Below, piece after piece: positions 21,043 to 39,600 of a DNA stretch of 64,000 bases. Numbering within the stretch: the stretch's first letter is position 1; every line of letters begins with the position of its first letter. The translations under genes and the position numbers were made by a program. This stretch comes from Aphis gossypii (Eukaryota; Arthropoda; Insecta; Hemiptera; Aphididae), in the NCBI RefSeq assembly GCF_020184175.1, contig NC_065531.1:61458806-61522805 (forward strand), in the 5' to 3' direction. The notes below the pieces were generated by a model, which was not told the DNA's origin, did not search any database, and saw nothing but the letters and a program-made list of their open reading frames with translations.

Positions 21043-22327
21043 AGGTACGCTACATCTGCTGATTCGCACACATCAGTGAGTACAATGTAAAAACACATTA
21101 ATTTGTACGAATAATATTGTTGTTATATAATTTTTACATCATATCATGCGAATGTTATTTTAAAAAATCGGGTTAAAATATAATGTATTATTAAACACAA
21201 CAATATTTTAGTAATGATATTAAACAAACCAATTTGAAGTTAAATTATACTTTTTGTTCATAATGTATAGAGTAAATATGTATATGGTAACAAATTAAAG
21301 GAAATACAAAACAAATAAAGTATATGAACGGTATAAATACGGGAATTTTGATATTGGGTACTTGTCTCGGTTTACTCATCCAGGCGCTAACCAGTGTTGC
21401 ATTATTATTTTAATTTCAAAATTAATGATAGCCATTATAGGATAACCAAAGTAGTAAAACGATATTTAATGGAAACTTGGTTAGCTGAAAACTCTAAGTG
21501 CTCGTAAAACAAAAGTTATGACTTTATGAGTAACGATTTCAAAATATAATTGTAACATTTGAAATCCTGATAATAAATGATGTACGTGAAATATTGGATA
21601 AATTTAGAATTTAAAAAAATCTTACAGTTTTTAGAAAAAAATAAAATAAGATTTTATGAGATGTACTCCATTATATTTATTTGAGGTGATTTGGGGTGAA
21701 TTAAATCTATTAATAAATTTAATTTAGTAAATTTATTTACAATAAAAACAACAAATAGGTATAGATATGAAGAATAATTAATATTGAACAAAATAAATAG
21801 ATAGATTTTGTTGTTTGCTATGCACAATGCACGATACGATTTTTAATTTGTAAAATAATCGTTTTATTCAATAAAAAAAAAAAAATACTTATGTTATTGT
21901 AGTTCTATTGAACTCCAAATAAAATGCTCATTGAATACGAATATACTATTTCAATTTAAAATTATAATGAATAATGCAATTTACTGTAAACAACAACTAT
22001 TCTAAGAGATCTGATCTAAATTAAATATCCTAACAATCAATGTTTGATGTTGTACGCATTGGAGTAAATAACATAACTACTCGTCTATACACAATAATTT
22101 ATTAAATGTAAAATGATATATTCGAATTGAAATATTATACAACGATTTATTTTACGGTTTTCAGAAAAATCAACAATAAAATATCGTACTCGGTCATTTG
22201 TTAAGCGCATATACATAATATAATTATGTTTGTGTATACCAATAAGGCAGTTTTAAGTCCCGAAAGTACGATTTGCATTTTCCAAAGGTAATTTTAAACG
22301 TAATTCCACTTGTTATTCATTATCCAG
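21043..22327. other. Gene-free AT-rich stretch
   Basis: No supported feature apart from simple A/T runs. Confidence 0.45.
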
Positions 22328-22413
22328 CTAAAACAGGACGTGCTGGGTTTAACGATTATGAGAAGCCCGGACAGGATTTGTACGCCATGAGATCTAAAAG
22401 CGACGGCCAGTGA
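22328..22413 (+). other. Possible short terminal exon, unknown
   Basis: CCACTTGTTATTCATTATCCAG ends at 22327 in a pyrimidine-rich context. After two bases one frame reads 27 codons (TGRAGFNDYEKPGQDLYAMR and on) to TGA at 22411-22413. GC is higher than in the flanks. The minus strand is open as well (45 codons), so coding strand and function are uncertain. Confidence 0.22.
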
Positions 22414-22631
22414 GGTACGATGATGGCTCATAGTTTTAGTTTATTGGGTTATTTTATAATAGGAGTAACCGATTTAAGTGTCATTCGGTGTGGCTAAATC
22501 GACGGAAACGCAAGAATAATATAATTATTACGACTTGAAAATATCGTCACGGAACATGGCCTGTTGAGGATTTAAATAATTGTTTTAAGTTAAACACGAC
22601 ACCACCATAATCGTGCCGATTGTAAATCAAG

Positions 22632-22805
22632 ATGGTTCTTCATTATTTGAAAGATAAAAAACCAGACATAAATGTACAGAAGGAAGGTAGAAATATAGAA
22701 ATAATTCCCCAGGGCACGACAAAAATATTTACAGCCCGGATAAAATTCTCCACTACAACATTTATTCTTTCACGACTCAATTTTATATTATATCACTTCA
22801 AATAA
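22632..22805 (+). CDS. Small ORF, 57 aa, unknown
   Basis: ATG in a favourable context (AAGATGG) opens 57 codons (MVLHYLKDKKPDINVQKEG at the start). It has no signal peptide and no motif I recognise. A chance ORF is quite possible. Confidence 0.15.
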   Translation: MVLHYLKDKKPDINVQKEGRNIEIIPQGTTKIFTARIKFSTTTFILSRLNFILYHFK

Positions 22806-29099
<6,294 letters not shown>

Positions 29100-29650
29100 G
29101 TTAAAAATGTGTATGATCGATACAATACACGGTGGAGTTGAAAAACAGCATACAGTAGACGATTATACGTCGACAACGACGGCATCAACCATTATTCAAA
29201 TCATTCTGGGAAACATTAAATTTAACGTTTATTGTTCCAGAACTAATAGACGTTTAGACAGGTTATTAATTACTGGCAGCTGGCATTCTACATTGCTGGC
29301 GAACACGGTAAAGGTGTACGGGAAAAACGCACACGGAACAAGCAAAGGGTATGCGCGCGGAGTGGGGATGCCAGATAGAAAAGGACCATAACAGCTAGGA
29401 CGAAGTTCCGTTTGGGGATTCGATCGTGACGCGTTTACAGTGGTCTATGTATATGTGTGTGTGTGTGTAAAGCACTATTGTGCTAAATCCCCCCTCCTGC
29501 CACCGTCCTTATTGGCGGTTTCGACGAGCCGTTATTAATGTCAACCATGCGCGGGTGTATAAGTGAACGGGATGGACAGGTGAAGGGGGATTTAACCAAC
29601 CACCTTTGGACCCAATTCCGTTATAGGTTCTACATTACCACCCCGTGTCT
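29100..29650. other. CpG-containing GC-richer island
   Basis: GC is near 45-50% with many CpG dinucleotides. A 94-codon plus-strand ORF (29107-29391, begins MCMIDTIHGGVEKQHTVDDY) and an open minus-strand frame overlap here, and neither resembles a known family. It may be a promoter, enhancer or unrecognised exon. AC and GT microsatellites flank it (29455-29468, 29690-29700). Confidence 0.3.
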
Positions 29651-30271
29651 TTCCTGTTGGCATTATTGGATTTTCGCCAATATCGAACACACACACACAC
29701 ACGGACACACATACACATACATTAGATAGATAAATGAAAGGATGGATAGATAGAGCATTGATAGAAAACTGCGTGAGCTCAGAATGAATGGGAAAAACAC
29801 GAAAAGGAAATAGAAAACGATATATACTACATATTATATATCTATTCGTAATTGTGTATTATATAATGGTTTCGACACGTTGTGCGCATTATACATTCAT
29901 ACAAAACTGTTATATTTATGATGGAAAAATAACGCCATGAAAAATCACGTTTCAAATAGACTAATGATATAATCAATATATACTTTAGTTTCATTTACCA
30001 TTATATTTCTTACGAGTAACAAAACATAAATCGATAGCAAAACAAAATATTGTACTCGTGATAATACAAAGAAAAGGTGTAAATATCACGATAAAAATGT
30101 GTGTACAAACACGCTTGTTTAAATTAACAAAATATATAAATATATTATACATTTATATAGATTTTTGGTAACGTTATTAACTCATTTGCTAATATTTTCT
30201 TTAAATTTAATTTTATTATCTAATAATAGTATTTCCAATATTATGATATAAATTATGTGTAGTAACCTTAC
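29651..30271. other. Gene-free stretch, intron side of the 30.3-kb exon
   Basis: Nothing supported. If the exon at 30272-30377 is real this is the intron after it, starting GTAAGG on the minus strand. Confidence 0.4.
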
Positions 30272-30377
30272 CTTTTACGTGTTCAGGATTTTCCGTACCA
30301 GAACGCATAATATCGTTTAAATAGTGTTCAAGATTACGCATGTTGTCCAAAGGTCCAGTACCGTTTCCGCAACGTTC
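30272..30377 (-). CDS. Internal coding exon, unknown protein (partial)
   Basis: On the minus strand ATGTTTCAG precedes 30377 and a good donor GTAAGG starts at 30271. The 106-bp segment is open in one frame only: 35 codons plus one base. The other two frames have stops. The translation starts ERCGNGTGPLDNMRNLEHYL and ends in GTENPEHVK. The single Cys next to a possible N-glycosylation site (NGT) would suit a secreted or cell-surface protein, but that is inference. GC is well above the flanks. Its neighbours upstream on the minus strand are a very long gene-free region with a ratchet site at 47.8 kb and a CpG island at 57.4 kb. I do not recognise the family. Confidence 0.5.
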
Positions 30378-33115
30378 CTGAAACATGTAAAATTCATGAA
30401 ATTCAAATACTAAGATATATTAGAGGACAAATAATTTTTTAAATTTTAGGTAAATTCATTTGCAACTTATTCTAAAATATACAAATATATCTGACAAGCA
30501 ATATTGTACATTTTTATACTTAAAAAAAGGGGTACAACTATACAGTAAATTAAACTGTATATTTTAAAATTTACAAATACTTAAACTAAACATATTTTTA
30601 CATAAACAAATGAATAAATCATGTTTTTAAATTTGAAAGAGAAAGAGAAAAAACAAAAACAATTCTATACATAATGTTATATATAATACGAATAACAGAA
30701 TAGCTAATTACTTCATGAAAATTTCAATTTTGTATTGAAATATAAAGGTTACTTTATACCTGAATAATTAAACTTATTATGATAAAGAGTAATGAATATT
30801 TTAATTTTGAATAACTCTTTAATTGTAAATTGTTAATTAAATTTCCATTGAAACCCAAATGCTATTTTATAAAGCTTCTATTGTACATCATAATTTATAT
30901 TTTTTGTTTTTAAGATTTAAAATATCAATACAACTCCATTTGTTACATAGCTAAATATAATAATTAATTTTAATTGATTTCGTAAAAATGAAATACATAG
31001 TATAATAAATATAAATAATATATACAATGATATGTGTATCAATATCATTGTATTTAGAATTGATGTTTGTTTTTTTATATATACATATCAATAATATAAT
31101 TAAAAATACGTAAAATATGTAAAAACGTAATAACGTGACAGATAGTTTTTTGTTTGATTAATAATAAAAGAGGTACGTAATCGATTCCTTAAATCCTAAT
31201 ACATATTTCTGCATCATGTCATCTTGACATGTCATTAAACGTAAAATTTTAACAAATCTTAATATTTAATAATTGATATCTAAAAATATCAACTACTAAA
31301 TACTGTATAACTATGGTGAAAATAACTCTTGTTGGTCTAAATAAATAATATACAATCATTGTTCTATATAGAGATTAATTTAAAGTTGTATCAATTATTT
31401 AAGTAGAAAAAGAAGGATAATTCACATAAAATAAAGTTTAAAAATGTATAATACATTGTGGCAGTATAGTGATTTGGTGGAAAAAATATTGGTTAAGAAA
31501 AAAAGACTGCAACTAAATTTTCAATTCGACTTCATATGTTATATATATATATAAATCCTTAGAAGTAATTTTTATTTTATATTATCAAAAGAGAATTATT
31601 GACCTTTTCGTATTCATTTATTAATTATATCGATTTGAAATATAATATTATTATAATATTATCGACTTAAATATAAACATAATGTATATAGTACAAAACA
31701 TGTTTTCGTTAGAGTATAACTCATAGTACATAATATTTAATCATCTATATAGGCATATATAACAAATGAGGCTAAAATTAAATTATATTTAATGGGAACT
31801 AAAACTTGATCAGTTAGAAACATTTTAATTTCATTATACTTTGATTATCATTTGAACCTTTTTAATTATACACTACACTATGATACTCGAATTAATATAA
31901 TTTAATAATAATAATAGTTTTTAGTTATATATAATTATTGGATTATATAATTTTTTTATGATTTTTTGGGTTTGATAACATTTTCATTAAAAAACGACTG
32001 GAAGTTCTAAATAAATAATATCCCGTGCCAAACCAAAATTCCTGTTGTTTTTACTGTAACATAATAGTTTGAGAAGGGTGCACAAAGTTTCATCAACAAA
32101 TCCAATTTTTTGTTTTCATCGCTATAAGGTTAAGCATTAATTGACGAAAATAGAAAATACACCATTCATTAGCTGCTGATGTCCATTAGTATAGAGTTTA
32201 TAAGTTTACTCTTCTTAATGGCTAATGGGTACCTTTTATCACAGATCTTTTCACATTGCCTGCTATTTACGATAATACAATTGTGTATCATTCAATTTTT
32301 TTTTTTTTTTTTTTAATACAATTTTGTAAAGTAAATCACAATAGTTATAGGTATATAATAGTTAAATAGTTACCTAAAATTTGGAAAAATAAATGAATAT
32401 TAATTTGAACTAAATAGCAGTGGTTAAGTACTACTTCATTAGCTTAAAATATATGGTAATACGTATGTAGGTAGTCAGTTCGTCAAGTCATCAAGTCACT
32501 CATTCAAATTTAAAAATAACTAGAATTTAATTTAAAAAATGTAATTTAATTCATATATTAGTTATTAAACTCTAGTTGGGATGAAATTTGATCAATTGAG
32601 TTTTGTTATCATTTTACAATTATTTCAAATGAAATGGCTCAACTGATTTATTGGCATCAATATATAATAGACGATAGAATTAAAATTATAAAATTATAGA
32701 CATACTAAGTAGTAAATATTAAGGCGATAGCCCTTAATTTATATTGGTTAAAATATAATTTAGATTTCAATACTTTTACTCATATTTGGTTACAACAAAG
32801 TTTTTATCCAAAAATGAATAAAAATAATTCAAGATATATGTAAGCTGTGCTTATCTAATACTACTTATGACAAAAAAGAATTTAAATTTACATAATATGT
32901 TTTTTCAATTATAGTGTATAGGTATAGCTTCTGGGTAATCCAGATCACCCAGGACCATCTCTGTAAATCCGCAAATTCTAGTCAAGAAGTTCGTAATGTA
33001 AAAATATATTAATTAATAACTATAGTACTAAATTCCGTTTCTATACATAGGCCTTATATATGGGCCATAGGTTTTATATATGTGTACAAATTTAGTAGAT
33101 TTAGAAACGAAATAA
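30378..33115. other. AT-rich gene-free stretch
   Basis: No coding signal apart from simple repeats (T-run near 32300). A short block near 32928-32985 contains CTGGGT...ACCCAG as an inverted repeat and may be a fragment of a dispersed element. Confidence 0.45.
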
Positions 33116-33475
33116 ATGTTACAAAAACAGTTGGAAGTTGACATATCTAAAAAATACTACGTGTATACATGTGTTACAGAACTTGCTACAGCAATTAAGG
33201 TAGGTGTTCACGATAATGACAGGTCATCTTTCAGCATTAAATTAGACCTCACTCAAATACTTAAATTAGCTGTAGAAGATCCTTTTGTAGCGATCTATCG
33301 CACAAGTGGTACTTTCATTAAGGACTTGGTACAATATTTTATAATTTTATGTATGTATATTTATCTTTATAAATTCAAATGTTTTCTATTCATAGTATGT
33401 CATCTTCTAAATTCTATGATACAGATATATGCTTTCAATGACGCATTACATTTATATATTTATACATATATATAA
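33116..33475 (+). CDS. Unknown ORF, first ~73 codons coding-like (119 aa)
   Basis: The ATG follows a stop immediately. The first 73 residues have a natural composition (e.g. TELATAIKVGVHDNDRSSF, LAVEDPFVAIYRTSGTF), whereas the rest is Ile/Tyr/Leu-rich as expected from AT-rich non-coding DNA. The real segment may therefore end near 33330, where ...GACTTG|GTACAA is a weak donor; AAG|GTAGGT at about 33200 is another. It may be an exon or a fragment of a gene or mobile element carried here. No family is recognised. Confidence 0.28.
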   Translation: MLQKQLEVDISKKYYVYTCVTELATAIKVGVHDNDRSSFSIKLDLTQILKLAVEDPFVAIYRTSGTFIKDLVQYFIILCMYIYLYKFKCFLFIVCHLLNSMIQIYAFNDALHLYIYTYI

Positions 33476-33481
33476 ATATAA

Positions 33482-33505
33482 AGAGAGAGAGAGAGAGAGA
33501 GAGAG
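33482..33505. repeat. (AG)12 microsatellite
   Basis: Uninterrupted AG dinucleotides. Confidence 0.9.
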
Positions 33506-33509
33506 TGGT

Positions 33510-35530
33510 CTACGCTTATAAGACTCATATTTTGGGACCAGACTGTTTGAGTCTATTAAATGAATGATCCAATAAGGTGAATAACTCTAAAACTTTTGAA
33601 AAAAATACTTGTTTATTTAAAAAATGTTTATTGAGATTTTGTTAATATGTAAAATTCTGTTTGATTAAAAATAAAAATAAAATATTGTAAAAACGAAGGT
33701 ACCTAAATAATTTTTGAAAAAAAAATTCATTCAGGGTTGATTGAATTTCCCTTCTTTGGTCATCTTCATAATCATTTGGTCATACACTTTATGTTGCTCT
33801 AATATGTCAAAATTCCCTATTTACTCATTCTACTATGCAAAATACCATTAAAGCACGGCTTTTCAATGTATGTACATTTTTTTATTTTTATATTTTTTCA
33901 AATGATCCCATTAAACAGTGTGTGAGTTGACGATTTTTTTCTATGTATACGTGCAAATCGGAACCTGCTGTTTTGAGTTTAATAGGCAAATGAGTAAATT
34001 AACCGTGAGTTAAATAAACGGTGACTACTGTATATATATATAACTTAAAAATAAATTAAAAACTTTAAAATATCAATATTTAAAAATAAAATTTATAACG
34101 TTATCTTATATTAATAATGGTGAATCTGTTTTCGGTTACTGAAAAGTTGTAACCTAAAAAATAAGTTTTTAAATTTATATGGATATACAATAGTATAAAA
34201 ATATCATAAAACACATTATAATCATTTTAAAGACCACCAGCTTAGGGTTTTTGTAAACCTCAACAAAATGGCAGATTTTTAGAGCATAATATAATAAAAT
34301 AAAATGTAAATTGGTTTTCTTTTGTTGTAGCCAGTCGACATAGTAAGTGGAATAAATAAAATTCAAAGATACAAACGGTTCCTTGACGAAATTAGTTTTT
34401 AAACTATTTTCCTGCCCATCGGATTGAGAAGAAAGAATTATTAAATTATAGTTGCAGAACGGTCCATTTAAATCTTATTTTGAGTATTTAATAATAGTAG
34501 AGTAGGTATTAAATTAAATTTTATACATACATATATATATATATATATTTCATATACTACGATTATACTGCTGGCTGGAAATATCAATTTGAATTCATTA
34601 ACAAAGTAAACCAACAACTAAATTGTATAAAAATAAATGATAAATTTTATTATTTATAATGATTGAAATAACAACTTACAATAAAAAAGTATCCAAAAAG
34701 GATTTATTTTTTTTATTATTATCCATATAATTGAATATTTAAAATTTTAAATTGCATAGTGAAAGTTAACAGAAATAACAGAAAGTTATACAAATAATCA
34801 AATTATTATGTCTGCTATTATATTATCATCAATTTTATAACTTATGTTATTTCAACCAAATCTCTTTAAATTATAGTTTAAGGGTCTTTAATCTAGAGTT
34901 GACTAATTTATTTTATACATTTAACCATAATTATAAACAAAGTATACTATATATTATTTCATAAGTTAAATTTTGAAGATATTCTCAATTTTAATTTTTT
35001 CTAAACCGTTCGTATATAGGATGATCATTTTAACAAAGAACAGTTTCAAATAAAAGCTTAATGTGCTTTTAAAAACAAATATATATTTTATATTGTGATC
35101 ATTATTTTTTAACATTTTTAAATAAGAATCCATAGTTTCATTACAAAAATTAAAAATATAAATACATTTATACAGTTTTTCTTCTTTATGACTTAAGAAA
35201 AAATGTTTAATGATTTTCGAGAAATACTTTAAATAGTTTAAATGATTGAAAAAAAACTGTAATGTCATCGCTGCGACTGATATGTTAATTTTATATGGAA
35301 ATATTTTTAAACAAATGTGTTATTTTTAAGAAAAATAAAATTAAAAACAGATTGTGAAAAAAAATAATCAGTAGCTAAACCTAGCTTAACAAAAAATATT
35401 AATATTAATATTAATATTTTTCAATGATAAGTATATGATTAAAATTATTTAATTTATGTATGCATCAATATTAGAAGAATTAAACATACAAGAGAACAGG
35501 CAGCTAATCCTCGCAATGCAATGTGAAATC
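33510..35530. other. AT-rich gene-free stretch
   Basis: No supported gene. It includes an AT run near 34528-34550 and, at about 35395-35420, a palindromic AATATT repeat. Confidence 0.5.
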
Positions 35531-35536
35531 TATAAT

Positions 35537-35672
35537 TGTTTTAGTCATCTTATATAACGAGATGGCCTAGAAGGCTAGAACAAATAATTACACAAGGAAA
35601 AATACGATGGAAAGAGAATAGAGGACGTCATCCTCTCAATTAAGAACCAAATCAAAGTTTTAACAGAAATCA
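35537..35672 (+). pseudogene. Decayed tail of a non-LTR (LINE) reverse transcriptase
   Basis: The plus strand reads, with stops and a small deletion, the pattern FSHLI..RDGLE, then LEQIITQGKIRWKENRGRHP, then after a stop NQIKVLT. The order 'FGH - RDGL - GKI.GKR.RGR - W..QIK.LT' is typical of the C-terminal end of insect LINE-type reverse transcriptases. Only about 45 codons survive, with in-frame stops (TAA in the first part and after HPLN), so it is a relic. It lies in otherwise gene-free DNA. Confidence 0.65.
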
Positions 35673-36470
35673 GGTAACAATAATGTGTATATTTACCAAA
35701 GTATAGTACCAAATTATAAAGTCAAGTATAATCGAAGAGTTAATAAAATACGTAGGTCTGATTATATATAACATTGAATATGAAATTGAACATTTAATAA
35801 GTTTACAAGAAGATACTTTGCTTTATTAAAAGGAAGTCGTGTACCTAACGATCAAAGAATTTTTCGTATAGATAATTTTGTTTAGAAACGTATTAAAATC
35901 CCTTAATGTATAAGGCACAAATGCCTACTTTAAAACGTATTTAAATTAATTCCCAAAGCACGTTAAACATCAATAAATTTACAGGTTATGTTATACGTAC
36001 GCATCGTTATTTTCGTTAGTTAAATGCGTTGAAAAGAACATTTCAACTTACAATGATTGAAAGGATTATAAACAGTTTAATTATATGTATATTTCCTATG
36101 CATATTATGCATGTACACGTTTTCGTCAGTAGACGAAAAATAATAACTACACAAGAGAAAGAGAAAACGGTGCTAATGGTTCTCAGTAAAAACTTAACTC
36201 AATAAGTATCACTAAACTTTTAAACAATAATTCCAATGACGAAAATACTGCTTTTGGGTCATTTTGGTACACATATATTATGGAGTCCTTTTTAAATTAT
36301 AATAAATATTGTAACGCCAAAAATGCATACAAAACTGTAATAGTTAAAAAACACATACTATCCTGCAGGGCGTAGGCGTAATAAGATTAATTTTACGACA
36401 TTATAAATATTTTCACAATAGTAAAAATACCAATACGATTTAAGTATATCAATTAGTTTTACGCGTAGTA
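35673..36470. other. Gene-free stretch
   Basis: Nothing supported beyond AT-rich sequence. Confidence 0.45.
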
Positions 36471-36626
36471 ATGTTGAACGGAGAAAGATATATGAGCGAG
36501 TATATGATGGGAGAGAAGAGTGTTCCGGCGAGACGTGAGCCCGTTCCCGTTCCCGTCGTACTGTATTATAATGCACACATCCGAACTACGTTTCCGGAAA
36601 CTATGTTAGGGGACGTAAGTAGTTAA
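36471..36626 (+). CDS. Small ORF ending at a consensus donor, unknown (51 aa)
   Basis: ATG at 36471 opens 51 codons in a GC-richer, CpG-containing patch (starts MLNGERYMSEYMMGEKS; later PVPVPVVLYYNAH). After codon 48 the sequence is GGGGAC|GTAAGT, a consensus donor, and three codons later a TAA. This is the arrangement of a first coding exon. A minus-strand ORF (36358-36576) overlaps it, so the strand is not settled. No family is recognised. Confidence 0.25.
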   Translation: MLNGERYMSEYMMGEKSVPARREPVPVPVVLYYNAHIRTTFPETMLGDVSS

Positions 36627-39600
36627 ATAATTAATGCCGGCACACAATGTTGGAAGGCAACCATGTTGCATAACACACGGTGAGTATAATAGTATCTATA
36701 CAGAGTGTTCGCGTTATCAGGTGCAAGCTATCTCATCAGAATGGCTGCAATGATTGAATCAAATACTATTGGACCGCATCTGACTACCATAATAATGATA
36801 TATTATATTGTCAACTATTCTTAGGAAACACTGCTCACCGATCATAACACGGCAATCATAATACGGTATGTATTCATAGTATATAAATATAGCTACTTAT
36901 ATTATATCGCGTTTCGGATATGCTCCACTATTTATTTCCGCTCTTACCCTAATCTACTTTACCTACCGTAACAATATACAAAAGTTGTAAAGTTGTGCAA
37001 CGCGCATTTATACTGTGCTAAAAATACGAAGTACGGGAGCGGAAAAAACAAACTTCGTTGTAACGTCGTAACGTGTGTTGTATATATGTATGTCACCGAA
37101 AAGTTTCTAGCTTGCAGCATGTAAAAATTGCGGTGGAATGAATACTCTGACATTTAATTTAACGATTTTATTGCGCATGATAAAATATCAACAAAAAATA
37201 GAATCTCGACGCACCGACACTAGAAAAACTTACTATGTGTGCATCATCAAATATAACGCGTTGATAGTATAAGAAAACGAAAAACACAACGACGTCTTCA
37301 CGAAACGCTTTTCTATGGATCATGTTATACGTAGATGTTTTCAAGACATTTTCCAGCCAATAAACAAAAACACGATAAAGAAAAAATCCACAGAATATAT
37401 TTTACACACAGCATACCGTATGGACGCGTTTAATATAGATCAAATCATCAATCGTTTCAAACAAAAAACAATGATAAATATTTTTCGATAAATTAATTTC
37501 AGTACCTCGACTACACGTCAAATCACTAAATAAACACACGAAGCGAAATTACAAATTATTACGTACGCGTTATTATGTACCTGTACAGAAACATATTTTA
37601 TACCATATGGCGTATAAAAAATAATTTTTAGCAACGATAATGATTCCAGGTCAGACGATGAGAAAATTCTGCCAACGTATACGCCATCGTCGTTGTTGTG
37701 AAGGGAGTATTTATTTTCATTCGAGAATTATTATCGTCATCGCCGCAGGTAATTAATAGTGCAAAGAGGGAAGACAAAACCTCTGTTTCCAGATAGGAGA
37801 AAAGACTATTTATCACTGCCCGTCAACAAATCGCGAGCACACACGAATATTTTACTTAACAATCATAATATATGTATACGTGTTTGTATATCACTAAATA
37901 TTATGATGGACGTGAGACGACCAGCTCCTCTAGAAAACGTATAAATATTTAGTGATGTAACTAAAATCAAAAATATATGTTTTTATTAAATTTTTATTCC
38001 TGTTGTCTGGATTTTATAAATTCAAAAATTCGTTTACAAACTACGATAAAACAATAGATACATAAAAATCCACCAAATATGATTTGAGAAACGAATTCAT
38101 AAATTAACAAATTGTATCATATTTTTCATTATTAAATGTAGGTGTACCGAATACGATGTACCTACTTCGGATAAATGATTAAGTTATATAATATTATAAA
38201 ACGCATTTATAAGTTGGTGTTTTATTAATTTAAAAACTATGAATGAATACAACTATTGCTGCAATTATTATAATAGTAACTAGTATATGAAACGACAAAT
38301 GTTATTTATATTCTAGGTTTTGGAGGAGGGGGTGATTTTTCAAACTGAAGAAACTTCACAATATCGTCACCTTTATATTGTATTCACATGTACAGTATGT
38401 ACACCATGATATGGTCCACACGAGTAATATGCTTTTTAATAATATAATGCGTCCTTCTACACCCAAACGTGGTATACCCAACCGTCTGAATAAATAATAA
38501 AACATTCGTTCCAAAGGCCATCGTCATATATTATATTATACTGTAAAATACACCATATTATAATATTGTAATATTTAAAGAGTATATGCTAAGTTGACTC
38601 AGTTTTACAAGCATAAAATCAACGTAATACATTCTTTTTTCAATTTATTAAACCGAAACACCGGTTTAATCATAATTAATATTAGTGTAAATATACACAT
38701 AATATCTAACTTTTAGAAGAGAATATATTATAAAATGTACCCAAGCGAAGGATTTTTTTCCTTAAATTTATTTTAAAACGAGTAATATTAATTAAAATAT
38801 ATATATATTTATATCACTTAAGTATATGTACTATAAATTATTTTAAAATAAAAATATGAAAGAAACATCTTATTTGTTTAAAGACTGTTAATAATATTAT
38901 AGCCTCCTCTAAAATCTCAAAAATATATAACATTGCTCAAATAAAATTGTATTAATATTATAAATAAATTGTAGTAAGAAACCTATACGTAAATTTTCTA
39001 TATTACAGTCACTGTTACGTGTACAGTAGAGCAGAAACAACACGTCATACAGCCATACAGGTATAACGCATTAGACCACATAAGTTTCTAGCTATCATAT
39101 AAAACAACCTATACGGGTTTAAGCTATAAGCACTGAGTCTCAAAAAAATATTGATATAAATATTATTGAAAACGGTCAAGTCAAACAGATATTACACGAC
39201 CACAATATACCTATTACAGAAGAATTAAATATAGAAAGATACTCGTATGCATTATATAATATATTTGTATGTATAAGCAGCTTTTTCATGACTGATAGAG
39301 AATCAACGTAGACCCTAAACTATCTAAGTTAAAAAGCTAGATAAAACATACATATTTAAAAGATAAAAAAAAGAATGTTCAGGGAGAGAATTGCCCAGAC
39401 TAGATAAGGGATATTACTATAGGAGCATACTATTAATATTTTTCGTATTCATCGAACTCCCCAATGTACATGTGAATTAATAAATACGTATTAAAACGTA
39501 CATAGAGGACTATTTTTTATTTTTAATTTTATACTGTTGTGTTATTTCGAGATTTCTATGTAATTTAATCACGGTTAAAGGGGCTATATTATAAAGAAGA

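Noticed and set aside
22395..22415. CGACGGCCAGTGA resembles the M13 forward primer site of cloning vectors
   Set aside because: The match has an extra base and no polylinker or lacZ sequence follows; the flanks are ordinary host DNA.
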